The position numbers and the translations under genes are program-made. A DNA stretch of 64,000 bases from Mucispirillum schaedleri (GTDB taxonomy: Bacteria; Chrysiogenota; Deferribacteres; Deferribacterales; Mucispirillaceae): positions 1 through 64,000 of the forward strand of contig CASEIN010000062.1 in assembly GCA_949287985.1 (NCBI GenBank), in the 5' to 3' direction. This document shows positions 8,627-16,959 of this stretch, one piece after another. The notes below the pieces were generated by a model that saw nothing but the letters and a program-made list of their open reading frames with translations, was not told the DNA's origin and ran no database searches. Position 1 is the first letter of the stretch. Every line of letters begins with the position of its first letter.

Positions 8627-9683
8627 TATCAATACCTTTTATTTTAACATCATTACTGCCTTTGACTGTTTTTCCTATAACGAATGCTTTCTCGCCTTTT
8701 TCTGCTGCTGCATCTATTACTTTTTCCTTATCACTTTCTGCAACTACAAATATATAGCCTATACCCATATTAAATACACGGTAAAGCTCATGTTCATCAA
8801 TATCTGAAATCTCTTTAAATTTTGCTATTACTTTTGGTAATTCTACTTGAGATACATCAATTTCTGCTGAAATATCTTTAGGAAGAACACGTGGAATATT
8901 ATCATAAAACCCACCACCAGTAATGTGAACCATACCTTTTACATTAACTTTGCTGACTACATGCTGCACAACTGATGAATATATTTTAGTTGGTATTAGT
9001 AATGCATCTGCCACTGTTACATTATCATAAAATATATCACTTCCACGTAAACCCATATCATTAAATAATACATTTCTTAGTAATGAATAACCATTACTGT
9101 GAAAACCAGAACTGGAAAGCCCAATTATTACATCATTTTCTTTTATGTTTGAGCCATCTATAATTTTTTTCCTATCTATTACGCCAACTGCAAAGCCTGC
9201 TAAATCAAAATCATTATTGCTGTATAACCCTGGCATTTCAGCAGTCTCTCCACCAAGTAATGCACAGCCTGCCTGCCTGCAGCCTTCTGATACCCCAATA
9301 ACTACATCTTTCATTGTTTCAGGTATAAGCCTGCCTACTGCTACATAATCAAGAAAAAATAATGGTTTTGCACCTGTCACAAGTAAATCATTAACACTCA
9401 TAGCTACTAAATCTATACCTACTGTGTCATATTTTTCACTCATTAATGCAACTTTCAATTTAGTTCCAACGCCATCTGCTCCTGAAACTAAAACAGGTTC
9501 TTCCATATTTTTAAATTCTGCTAAACTAAAAAGCCCTGCAAAACCACCTATACCACCTATAACACCATTTATTTTTGTGCTTTCTACTGATGATTTTATT
9601 AGTGATACAAATCTATTCCCTTCATCTATATTAACGCCACTTTGCTTGTATCCTGTTTTTTGAGTTTCACCATACCTACTCAT
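8619..9683 (-). CDS. purM: phosphoribosylformylglycinamidine cyclo-ligase
   Basis: PurM closes the imidazole ring to give AIR in purine biosynthesis. The 354 residues contain GADGVGTKLKVA, DLVAMSVNDLLVTGAKPLFFLDY, ALLGGETAEMPGLY and HITGGGFYDNIPRVLP, all classic for the family. Its start overlaps the last bases of the response-regulator gene by eight bases and its end overlaps purN. The order regulator-purM-purN looks like one transcriptional unit. PurC is elsewhere in the window (56252-57127), so the pathway genes are split. Confidence 0.95.
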   Translation of the reverse strand: MSRYGETQKTGYKQSGVNIDEGNRFVSLIKSSVESTKINGVIGGIGGFAGLFSLAEFKNMEEPVLVSGADGVGTKLKVALMSEKYDTVGIDLVAMSVNDLLVTGAKPLFFLDYVAVGRLIPETMKDVVIGVSEGCRQAGCALLGGETAEMPGLYSNNDFDLAGFAVGVIDRKKIIDGSNIKENDVIIGLSSSGFHSNGYSLLRNVLFNDMGLRGSDIFYDNVTVADALLIPTKIYSSVVQHVVSKVNVKGMVHITGGGFYDNIPRVLPKDISAEIDVSQVELPKVIAKFKEISDIDEHELYRVFNMGIGYIFVVAESDKEKVIDAAAEKGEKAFVIGKTVKGSNDVKIKGIDID

Positions 9684-12162
9684 CGTTTTTTAACCTTTCT
9701 ATTTCTTCCTTAATATATTTTTCTGCAATTGCTGGCACAATATTGCGAACTATATCCTTCATATTTGCTGCAATTACTTCTTTTACTGCTTCTTCAAGGA
9801 AATATTTGTCTATTGCATTTCCAAGCATACGCATAATTTCATCTCTGCTAATTGTAACTGTTATACCACCAAACCTGTCAGATGTGTCTGCTTTATATTC
9901 TTGGGCCTCTTTTACTGGTGTTGCTGCCTCATCTACTGTATTCATTACTGGAGCAACTGGCATAACAGGCTCTTGTGCAATACTTATTTCCTCATCTTTT
10001 GCTGCCATATCTTCTTCGGAAATATTATTATCTAACCCACTAAAATCCAACTGTTCATCACCTGCAGTATCTTCCATAGCAGGTGATTCTATTGTTGGCT
10101 CTTCAAAAGACAGCGGTTCATCTACACTTTCAGAAGCTGTTTCATCTAATGAAATTACAGGGCTTTCTTCAGCAGCTGCATCACTTGTATCTTCTTCTGG
10201 GAAAAATGACATTGCATCATTTTCTTCTGATGCTCCAATATTTTCTAGATTGATGTCATCACTTTCTGATGCACTACCTTCATCAAATCCAAAACTTAAT
10301 GGCTCTGCCTGTTCTTCACTGTTTTCCTGCACGCTAAATGTATCATCAGTCATATCTGGTATTACTAATTGTTCATCTGCACTTTCTTCCACAAGTGGCA
10401 TATCAATATTTACTTGTTCACCTGGTTCTGATAAACCAAAATCTAAATCAGGTGTATCTGACGATGTGCTTTCTTCACTTATACTAAATACTGGTTCTTC
10501 ATCTACCTGTTCTGCTGCATTTACAGGTTCATTTTCAACTGTTGGTGCATCACTTAACCAGCCATCATCTTCAAACAGTGGTTTTTCTTCTACAGTTTCT
10601 TCTGTTGGAGCAAATAAATCTCCACTCATATCAATATTTACTGGCTCTTCACTTGCTGTATCCTTATCTATTCCACTAGCAAATAAGTCATCTTGAACTA
10701 TCGGTGCTTCATCTTCTACAGCAGGCATATTTATGCTGACTGGTTTTTCTACTTCATCATTTGAGCCAAAGTCAATATTTGGAATTTCAACACTTTCTTC
10801 AGCAGCAGGTGCTGTTTCTAATAAATCCTGCATTTCATCAGTTGATGTATCATCAATATCTGGAAAATCAGGAAATTCCTGAAGCATTTCACCACCATTA
10901 TCATCAACTGGTGCTAAATTTTCCTGCATTAAGTAATCGTCTGAAATAGTTGCTGCATCATCAATATCTGGAAGTATTGGACTATGAACTGCTTTTATAG
11001 GATCAGGCATTTCTATTGCATCTTCTGATGGAGTTTCACTGTTTTCTGGCATTAAATCCATAGCAGCAGGTTCTGCTGCCTGTTCTTCTTCTAGCTCATT
11101 ACTTTTACTTACTACTAATGGTTCATCTAAATCAATACTGCTAAGTGGTAAATCATCTGCTATATGGCTTCCATCATCTTCATTATCTTCATCTTCTTCT
11201 AAATCGTTAAGAGAAACCATATTATTAACAGCAGTTAACATGCTGTCATCAGTAGCAGCAACTGAAATATGCGGTTTTACTGCCGGTATTTCTTCTGCAG
11301 GCTCTTCATCTATAATAGGTGTAACAATAGGAGCAGGAATTGTGCCTGCCACACTTGCTGGTTCTTCATCTACAATAGGTGTAACAATAGGAGCAGGAAT
11401 TGTGCCTGCCACACTTGCTGGTTCTTCATCTATAATAGGTGTAACAATAGGTGCAGGAATTGTGCCTGCCACACTTGCAGGTTCTTCATCTATAATAGGT
11501 GTAACAGTAGGTGCAGGAATTGTGCCTGCCACACTTGCAGATTCTTCATCTACAACAGGTGTAACAGTAGGTGCAGGAATTGTGCCTGCTACACTTGCTG
11601 GTTCTGTTTGGTCTAATTCTTCCACATAACCTTTATCTGTTAAATCATCAATCTGCACTTCTTCTAAATTTTCAAGATATTCTTCTTTTGTAATCACATC
11701 GCCACTATCCTGTGGGGCAGCTGCTGCAGATTTATTGATATAATCATCATTATCACGGGCAAAATCAGCCTCAGCAATACGCTCTACAATACCTGCAGGC
11801 ATCATATCCACTTCTGATGATAATTTTTCATTAAGAGATTGAGAATCAAACGGTTTTACAAGGTAATCATCTGCTTTAGTTTTTTCTAAATCTGTTTCAT
11901 CAAATCTATCAAAAGCACCAACAAGTAAAATAATAGTTGCATGTTTTTGCTGCTGTTTTAGTTCTGATATATATTCTGATATAATTATATTATCTAATTT
12001 ATTATCGAGTAAAATGTAATCAAACTGTTCTGACTGTAGTTTTAATGCAGCATCTTCTTTTGAAAATACTTTAACAATATCATACCTATCAAAATCAATT
12101 GAAAGATCAATAACTCTGTGGATTGTAATGCTATCATCAATAAGAAGTACTTTACTTTTCAT
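9676..12162 (-). CDS. response regulator receiver protein with long acidic repeat linker and helical C-terminus
   Basis: The ~828-residue protein begins with a CheY-like receiver domain (residues 1-120): acidic DDS triad, phospho-acceptor DYILLDNKLD and a conserved Lys in YLVKPFDS. A ~640-residue linker rich in Glu, Asp, Pro and Ser follows and carries five 20-residue repeats (PASVAGTIPAP). The final ~65 residues are a helical domain containing IVPAIAEKYIKEEIERL. There is no DNA-binding domain, so it is probably a signalling or scaffold protein. Layout and C-terminus recall PopZ-like polar organisers and deltaproteobacterial regulators of unknown role; this is inference. The ATG at 12162 is preferred over the TTG at 12174 because GAGGT precedes it. 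Confidence 0.75.
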   Translation of the reverse strand: MKSKVLLIDDSITIHRVIDLSIDFDRYDIVKVFSKEDAALKLQSEQFDYILLDNKLDNIIISEYISELKQQQKHATIILLVGAFDRFDETDLEKTKADDYLVKPFDSQSLNEKLSSEVDMMPAGIVERIAEADFARDNDDYINKSAAAAPQDSGDVITKEEYLENLEEVQIDDLTDKGYVEELDQTEPASVAGTIPAPTVTPVVDEESASVAGTIPAPTVTPIIDEEPASVAGTIPAPIVTPIIDEEPASVAGTIPAPIVTPIVDEEPASVAGTIPAPIVTPIIDEEPAEEIPAVKPHISVAATDDSMLTAVNNMVSLNDLEEDEDNEDDGSHIADDLPLSSIDLDEPLVVSKSNELEEEQAAEPAAMDLMPENSETPSEDAIEMPDPIKAVHSPILPDIDDAATISDDYLMQENLAPVDDNGGEMLQEFPDFPDIDDTSTDEMQDLLETAPAAEESVEIPNIDFGSNDEVEKPVSINMPAVEDEAPIVQDDLFASGIDKDTASEEPVNIDMSGDLFAPTEETVEEKPLFEDDGWLSDAPTVENEPVNAAEQVDEEPVFSISEESTSSDTPDLDFGLSEPGEQVNIDMPLVEESADEQLVIPDMTDDTFSVQENSEEQAEPLSFGFDEGSASESDDINLENIGASEENDAMSFFPEEDTSDAAAEESPVISLDETASESVDEPLSFEEPTIESPAMEDTAGDEQLDFSGLDNNISEEDMAAKDEEISIAQEPVMPVAPVMNTVDEAATPVKEAQEYKADTSDRFGGITVTISRDEIMRMLGNAIDKYFLEEAVKEVIAANMKDIVRNIVPAIAEKYIKEEIERLKNDE
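11301..11600 (-). repeat. five tandem 60-base repeats in the response-regulator linker
   Basis: Five consecutive 60-base units (11301, 11361, 11421, 11481 and 11541) are nearly identical; each contains GCAGGAATTGTGCCTGCCAC on the plus strand. They encode a 20-residue unit with PASVAGTIPAP, Ile/Thr-Val-Thr-Pro and two acidic residues. Unit differences are mostly single substitutions that keep the frame. Whole-unit length means copy-number change would not break the gene. Confidence 0.95.
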
Positions 12163-12195
12163 ATATGACCTCAAAGAAATATTATAAGTTATATT

Positions 12196-12224
12196 AGCAT
12201 AACATTATATAATAAAAAAAGCAA
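12196..12224 (-). promoter_or_regulatory. possible sigma70 promoter for the response-regulator/purM/purN unit
   Basis: The minus strand has TTGCTT, a 17-base spacer and TATGCT, about 35 bases before the chosen ATG at 12162. A second TATAAT-like box lies nearer the gene. The DNA is very AT-rich, so chance matches are likely. Confidence 0.35.
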
Positions 12225-12279
12225 ATTTTATTTATTATTTTTATTTGTTTTTACCAACATTATTTCATTATTGTATTTT

Positions 12280-13302
12280 TTATTTTCTTTTTATATACAT
12301 TGCATCTCCATAACTGAAAAATTTATATCCATTTTCTATTGCTGTTTTATATGATTTCATTATTAAATCATACCCACCCAGTGCACTCACCATTGCTAAA
12401 AGTGTTGATTTTGGTAGATGAAAATTTGTTATCATATTATCTACCACTTTAAATTTATATGGCTCTATTATAAAAATATCTGAATAATATTCACCTGATT
12501 TTATTTTTCCATTATTATCTGCTGCAGTTTCTAAAGCACGCACTGATGTAGAACCTATGGCAGTTAATTTTTTACCCTGTATTTTTAACTTATTTATTTT
12601 TTCTGCCATTTCATCAGATATGAAAAAGTGTTCTTTATGCATTATGTGGTCTTCCATATATTTTGTTTTTACTGGTCTAAACGTGCCTATACCAACATCT
12701 AATGTTATCTCTAATATCTCAATACCTTTAGATTTTATTTTTTCAAGTAATTCATTAGTAAAATGAAGCCCTGCAGTTGGCGCAGCACAAGATGTTTTAC
12801 ATTTTGCATATACCGTTTGATAATCGCTGTAATCCTGCTTATTATCCTGCCTTTCAATATATGGAGGCAAGGGAACATGACCAGATTTATCCATTATTTC
12901 TTCTATATCATGTTCACTTTCTATAAGCCATATTCCTTCATTATCTTTTTCTAATAATGTAAATTTATAGTCATCGGCTAATAAATTATCACCACTTTTA
13001 AAACTGCCTCTTACAAGCCCGTAAAAATGCGTTGTATCTAGTATATTTGTAATAAATACTTCACTTTTACCACCAGTAACTTTTTTTGCATATAGCCTTG
13101 CGTTACGAACTTTAGTATTATTTACCACTAAAAAAGTGTTATTATCTAACATATCATATATATCAGAAAAAATATGGTGGGTAATCAAATTATTTTGAAC
13201 ATCTACCTGCATAAGACGGCACTTATCCCGCATTTCTGCAGGATAAAGTGCAATTAATTCTTTTGGAAGCTCATAATCAAATTTATCAACTAATGTGTGC
13301 AT
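12280..13302 (-). CDS. queA: S-adenosylmethionine:tRNA ribosyltransferase-isomerase
   Basis: QueA adds the ribose-derived ring of SAM to 7-aminomethyl-7-deazaguanine in tRNA, the penultimate step to queuosine. The 340 residues carry the family motifs FDYELPKELIALYPAE, CAAPTAGLHFT, LDVGIGTFRPV, AIGSTSVRALE and TNFHLPKSTLLAMVSA. The length is typical. It starts where thrC ends (one-base overlap) and is the last gene before the 117-base gap upstream of the response regulator. Other queuosine genes such as tgt are not in the window. Confidence 0.95.
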   Translation of the reverse strand: MHTLVDKFDYELPKELIALYPAEMRDKCRLMQVDVQNNLITHHIFSDIYDMLDNNTFLVVNNTKVRNARLYAKKVTGGKSEVFITNILDTTHFYGLVRGSFKSGDNLLADDYKFTLLEKDNEGIWLIESEHDIEEIMDKSGHVPLPPYIERQDNKQDYSDYQTVYAKCKTSCAAPTAGLHFTNELLEKIKSKGIEILEITLDVGIGTFRPVKTKYMEDHIMHKEHFFISDEMAEKINKLKIQGKKLTAIGSTSVRALETAADNNGKIKSGEYYSDIFIIEPYKFKVVDNMITNFHLPKSTLLAMVSALGGYDLIMKSYKTAIENGYKFFSYGDAMYIKRK

Positions 13303-14687
13303 TATTTGGCATTCTTTGCTATAAAATCTTTTAATAATGACTCATCAGGATTAATTCTTTCAGAACGTTTTTGTCTTTCTTCAAGGTTTTGTAAACCTGA
13401 TGGCATTTCTGGCCAAACACTTAGCACTTCATGTATAACTTCAGGAAATTTAGCAGGGTGAGCAGTTGACAAACAAACTGTATTATCTGCCACCAGTTCC
13501 ATTTGCTCAGCAGCATGAACGGCACATGCAGTATGAGGGTCAATTACATAATCTGACTGAGAAAACACCTGCCTAATTGTGTTTTTCATTTCTTCATCAC
13601 TGGTTTCCCCTGCAATAAAATCACGCTGCAGCTGCCCTAAAAGATGACCACGTATATCTATTTCTTTCTCTGTTTTTAACCTGTCCATCGCTTCGCTGAC
13701 TTTTGCACAGTCTTCATTATATAAGTAATATAAGTAGCGTTCAAAATTGCTGGCAATTTGTATATCCATAGCTGGACTAATAGTTGGGTGCACTCTTTCT
13801 ATACTATAATCACCAAATTTTACAGTTCTTGTTAGTATATTGTTACGGTTAGTTGCAATCATTAATTTTGTAATAGGAAGCCCCATTTTTTTTGCCATAT
13901 AACCTGCAAAAACATTACCAAAATTACCAGTTGGAACTACTACATTTATATCATCTCCAACTCTACGCACTGTTTTAAAATATATCCAAAAATAGTAAAC
14001 TATTTGTGCTAATATTCTTGCAAAATTTATTGAGTTTACAGCACCTAAACTATATTCATCTTTAAATTCTAAATCACTAAATACATCTTTAACAAGACTT
14101 TGGCAGTTATCAAAGCTGCCTGTTACTTCTATACAAAATACATTAGGTGATTCTGTTGTAGTCATTTGCAATTCTTGAATATTACTAACTCTATTTGATG
14201 GGTAAAGCATAAAAATATTTATATTTTTCTTACCCTTAACTCCATAAATAGCAGCACTGCCAGTATCACCACTTGTAGCACCTAAAATATTTAATTTTTG
14301 CTTTCTTTTTTCAAGTATATATTCAAATAAATTACCTAAAAACTGTAATGCAATATCTTTGAATGAATATGTTGGCCCATGATATAATTCTGCAATTCTC
14401 ATACCTGCTGCTTTCCTAACTGGTATCATATTAACAGTATCAAACCTGCTGTATGTTTTTTGAATAATCTGCATTAAATCTCCAGAAGGAATACCCTCTT
14501 GAAACCTGCTGATTATTTCATACGCTAATTTTGTGTATGGAAGTTCTGATAAATGTTTTAAATCTTTTTCATTAAAAAGTGGTATTTTTTCAGGTATTAG
14601 CAAGCCACCATCACTTGCAAGCCCCATCATGACAGCTTCTTCAAAAGATATGCCACTTACTCCACCTCTGGTGCTTTTATATCTCAT
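13302..14687 (-). CDS. thrC: threonine synthase
   Basis: ThrC is a PLP enzyme that converts O-phosphohomoserine to threonine. Features include the N-terminal TRGGVSGISFEEAVMMGLA, the PLP-lysine motif GPTYSFKDIALQ near residue 107, the phosphate loop GATSGDTGSAA and VPTGNFGNVFAGYMAKKMG. About 461 residues place it in the long bacterial/fungal form. The ATG at 14687 is chosen over 14702 because GGAG lies seven bases upstream. A good promoter match precedes it (14725-14753), and the upstream ndk gene ends in its own terminator, so thrC-queA likely form a separate unit. Confidence 0.95.
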   Translation of the reverse strand: MRYKSTRGGVSGISFEEAVMMGLASDGGLLIPEKIPLFNEKDLKHLSELPYTKLAYEIISRFQEGIPSGDLMQIIQKTYSRFDTVNMIPVRKAAGMRIAELYHGPTYSFKDIALQFLGNLFEYILEKRKQKLNILGATSGDTGSAAIYGVKGKKNINIFMLYPSNRVSNIQELQMTTTESPNVFCIEVTGSFDNCQSLVKDVFSDLEFKDEYSLGAVNSINFARILAQIVYYFWIYFKTVRRVGDDINVVVPTGNFGNVFAGYMAKKMGLPITKLMIATNRNNILTRTVKFGDYSIERVHPTISPAMDIQIASNFERYLYYLYNEDCAKVSEAMDRLKTEKEIDIRGHLLGQLQRDFIAGETSDEEMKNTIRQVFSQSDYVIDPHTACAVHAAEQMELVADNTVCLSTAHPAKFPEVIHEVLSVWPEMPSGLQNLEERQKRSERINPDESLLKDFIAKNAK

Positions 14688-14724
14688 ATTAGTCTCCTGC
14701 ATTCTATATTAATCTTCTACGATT

Positions 14725-14753
14725 ACTATATAATTAATTTAATATTACTGCAA
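14725..14753 (-). promoter_or_regulatory. sigma70-type promoter for thrC-queA
   Basis: The minus strand reads TTGCAG, a 17-base spacer and TATAGT, ending about 38 bases before the thrC ATG. It lies between the ndk terminator and thrC, where a promoter is needed. Confidence 0.6.
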
Positions 14754-14828
14754 GAATAATTTATTTTCTTATATATACTTTATTTTTTATCTTTTTTATA
14801 CTTTTCTACCAAATAATTAATTAATAAA

Positions 14829-14863
14829 CAAAAAAACCCGTCTTATTATTCCAAAAGACGGGT
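14829..14863 (-). terminator. intrinsic terminator downstream of ndk
   Basis: On the minus strand a perfect nine-pair stem (ACCCGTCTT pairing with AAGACGGGT, arms at 14836-14844 and 14855-14863) is followed by TTTTTTTG. It starts about 23 bases after the ndk stop, a textbook Rho-independent terminator. Confidence 0.92.
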
Positions 14864-14885
14864 AGCAAATAATATATTATATTAA

Positions 14886-15302
14886 TTACATTAATTCTAT
14901 GCCACTAAAGAAAAATGCAACTTCTTCTGCTGCAGTTTCTGGTGCATCTGAACCATGCACTGCATTATTATCAATATTTTTACCATATAATTTACGAAGT
15001 GTATTAGCTTCTGCTGCTTCTGGGTTAGTAGCTCCCATTAATGCTCTCCAGCCTTTAATAGCATCTTCTTTTTCAAGGCACATTACAATACAAGGACCAG
15101 AGCTCATGAAATTTGTTAAATCATTATAGAATGGACGCTCTCTATGAACAAAATAAAATTTTTCTGCAATAGCTTTTGTCATATGAATTTTTTTCATAGC
15201 TTTAATTGTAAAACCTTCAGCCTCAATTCTATCAATAATTTTACCTGCATTTTTTGCAGCAACTGCATCTGGCTTAATAATTGCAAAAGTTTTTTCTAAC
15301 AT
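14886..15302 (-). CDS. ndk: nucleoside diphosphate kinase
   Basis: Ndk exchanges gamma-phosphates between nucleoside tri- and diphosphates. The 138 residues begin MLEKTFAIIKPDAVAAKN and contain the active-site histidine motif NAVHGSDAPETA near residue 116; the full-length single domain is normal. AAGGAG precedes the ATG at ideal distance. It is followed by a strong terminator. The 84-base gap separates it from the cupin gene upstream, which may read through into it. Confidence 0.96.
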   Translation of the reverse strand: MLEKTFAIIKPDAVAAKNAGKIIDRIEAEGFTIKAMKKIHMTKAIAEKFYFVHRERPFYNDLTNFMSSGPCIVMCLEKEDAIKGWRALMGATNPEAAEANTLRKLYGKNIDNNAVHGSDAPETAAEEVAFFFSGIELM

Positions 15303-15386
15303 CTAATTCTCCTTTTATTTTATAATCTCATATCTTTACTATGTTTTATTATATATTTCAAGTTTTTTTATAACTATTTTATACAA

Positions 15387-15728
15387 TTAACCAATTATTA
15401 CAGCTATAAAATCTAATGTGCCGTTTTTTGAAGCAAGCCCGTGATATTCTCCTTTATTACAAAGCATAACATCATTAACTCCCACTTCTACTTCTTTACC
15501 GTTATCGTTATATATACCTTGCCCTTCTGTAATAATATATATTTCTAAATCATCTACATGCTGGTGGTATCCAATAGCAGAATCCACATCTAATCTCATA
15601 TGATTAAATGCTTTTACTTTCCCTTCTATTGATTTTAGTATTTCATAAGGGAAGTTATTTGCTATACCTTTACCATTTCTTGGTGCAGCCATTTCCATAG
15701 GGTTAATGTCTTGAAATTTTGTTACCAT
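15387..15728 (-). CDS. small cupin-domain protein
   Basis: The 113-residue single-cupin protein has a beta-barrel pattern YHQHVDDLEIYIITEGQG (metal-ligand His-X-His and Glu) and a second motif GDxxLCNKGEYHGLA-like with His. Such proteins bind a metal or a small sugar or carboxylate ligand, but the substrate cannot be told from sequence. GGAGG lies just before the ATG, a strong initiation site. It is 17 bases downstream of the S4-domain gene, so it is probably the end of the mfd-ppiC-surA-S4 unit. Confidence 0.75.
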   Translation of the reverse strand: MVTKFQDINPMEMAAPRNGKGIANNFPYEILKSIEGKVKAFNHMRLDVDSAIGYHQHVDDLEIYIITEGQGIYNDNGKEVEVGVNDVMLCNKGEYHGLASKNGTLDFIAVIIG

Positions 15729-15745
15729 AATATTTCCTCCAATTT

Positions 15746-16018
15746 TTAAAACTCTATTTCTTTCGTTTTATATTCTAAAACTTTTATAAATTTATCCACA
15801 TCTTTTTTTGGTATAGAGTTTTTCTCCATATCCTGTAGAACTTCTATTTTCTTATAATAGTTCCACATATCTATTTCTATAATGTCACCCTGCTTAATAT
15901 TGCACGATGGTTTTGCCTGCCTGCCATTTACTTTTATAAACCCTTCATCTGATGCTTCATTAGCTACTGTCCTTCGTTTTATTAACTGAACAGTTTTTAA
16001 AAATTTATCAAGTCGCAT
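15746..16018 (-). CDS. S4-domain RNA-binding protein (RqcP/Hsp15-like)
   Basis: The 90-residue protein starts MRLDKFLKTVQLIKRRT, the S4 RNA-binding fold, with GFIKVNGRQAKPSCNIKQGD completing the domain. Short stand-alone S4 proteins of this type (RqcP/YabR-neighbour and Hsp15 groups) bind the large ribosomal subunit, often in rescue of stalled nascent chains. The precise subgroup is not certain. Its start overlaps the surA stop by one base, so it is coupled to the folding-factor genes. Confidence 0.8.
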   Translation of the reverse strand: MRLDKFLKTVQLIKRRTVANEASDEGFIKVNGRQAKPSCNIKQGDIIEIDMWNYYKKIEVLQDMEKNSIPKKDVDKFIKVLEYKTKEIEF

Positions 16019-16959
16019 TATTTAACCTTAAACTTATCTGCTGCACGCAGGACAACAACAGAATCTCTACTTTTTTTCATCCATTTCTCAACAGCCTCAT
16101 TAAAAAGCTGTTCTCCAATAGCTGCCCTTATTTTTTCCCTTACTGCTTCGTCCATTTCATATTTGCTTTTAAATTTTTTCAGAAAACATACTGCCCATTT
16201 ATCTTCATATTTAAAAGGCTTTGTAAGGCTGCCTTCTTTCGTATTTTTTAGTGCTTTTTCCATTTCTAAAGGCATATATGTAGCGTCCTGCATACCTAAG
16301 TACCCACCTTTTGATGCACTTGTATCAAGCGAATATTTTTTTGCCTCATCTTCAAAAGATGCACCTTTTTTTATTCTGCTTATTACCTTATTAATATCTG
16401 ATTTACTTTGCATAGTAATCATACTTATTTCATACATATCTTTTAAGCCAAACTCATCTTGCTTTTTATCTGCCATATTCATTATATCTTCTTCTGTAAT
16501 AACTATTTGTGGAACATTTATTTTACTGCGTAATATAAGCTGGCTTTTTATTTGGTAGCGATACTGCTTTAAGCTCAGATTTTGTGCTGCAAGTGTTTTT
16601 TCAAAATCTGCCATACTTAATTTATTACTTGCTGCAATTTCATTTACTGCTCTATCCACGTCCTTATCACTAATGCGTATGCCATCTTTTTCTGCAGCTA
16701 TCTCCATTACATACATATCTATTAAAAAATTTAATGCCTGCTCTTTATATGCTTTTAGCTGTTCTTCCTTAATTTTTTCATCTTTAATAGCTATAATCTG
16801 CTTGTAAACTGCAGGGTTTAGCATTTCTATATCATATGATGTAATAATCTTACTGCCTACATGAGCCTCTATCTTATCTATCACTTCTGCTTTTGATGGT
16901 ATAGTCAGAAAGCTTAATATCAGAAAGATGCTCAATAACTGCATTTTTATAAAGTTCAT
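16018..16959 (-). CDS. SurA-like periplasmic peptidyl-prolyl isomerase/chaperone
   Basis: The 313-residue secreted protein starts with a cleavable signal peptide (hydrophobic QLLSIFLILSFLTIPSKA). A SurA N-terminal chaperone region follows (EAHVGSKIITSYDIE), then a parvulin PpiC domain around residues 170-265 (ISMITMQSK, SLDTSASKGGYLGM). It likely escorts outer-membrane proteins across the periplasm. The ATG at 16959 has GAGGA eight bases upstream. The first 86 bases, encoding the whole signal peptide, overlap the end of the upstream ppiC gene in another frame. It is shorter than E. coli SurA (one parvulin domain rather than two). Confidence 0.85.
   Translation of the reverse strand: MNFIKMQLLSIFLILSFLTIPSKAEVIDKIEAHVGSKIITSYDIEMLNPAVYKQIIAIKDEKIKEEQLKAYKEQALNFLIDMYVMEIAAEKDGIRISDKDVDRAVNEIAASNKLSMADFEKTLAAQNLSLKQYRYQIKSQLILRSKINVPQIVITEEDIMNMADKKQDEFGLKDMYEISMITMQSKSDINKVISRIKKGASFEDEAKKYSLDTSASKGGYLGMQDATYMPLEMEKALKNTKEGSLTKPFKYEDKWAVCFLKKFKSKYEMDEAVREKIRAAIGEQLFNEAVEKWMKKSRDSVVVLRAADKFKVK

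Noticed and set aside
9743-10696. 317-residue plus-strand Ser-rich frame
   Set aside because: Mirror of the Glu/Asp/Ser-rich linker of the response regulator, whose composition removes stops on the other strand.
11301-11600. CRISPR array
   Set aside because: Units are contiguous without unique spacers and lie in frame inside a protein-coding gene.
11240-11629. Plus-strand Gly/Ala/Thr repeat protein frame
   Set aside because: Antisense of the 60-base repeats inside a gene with clear domains at both ends; no start signals.
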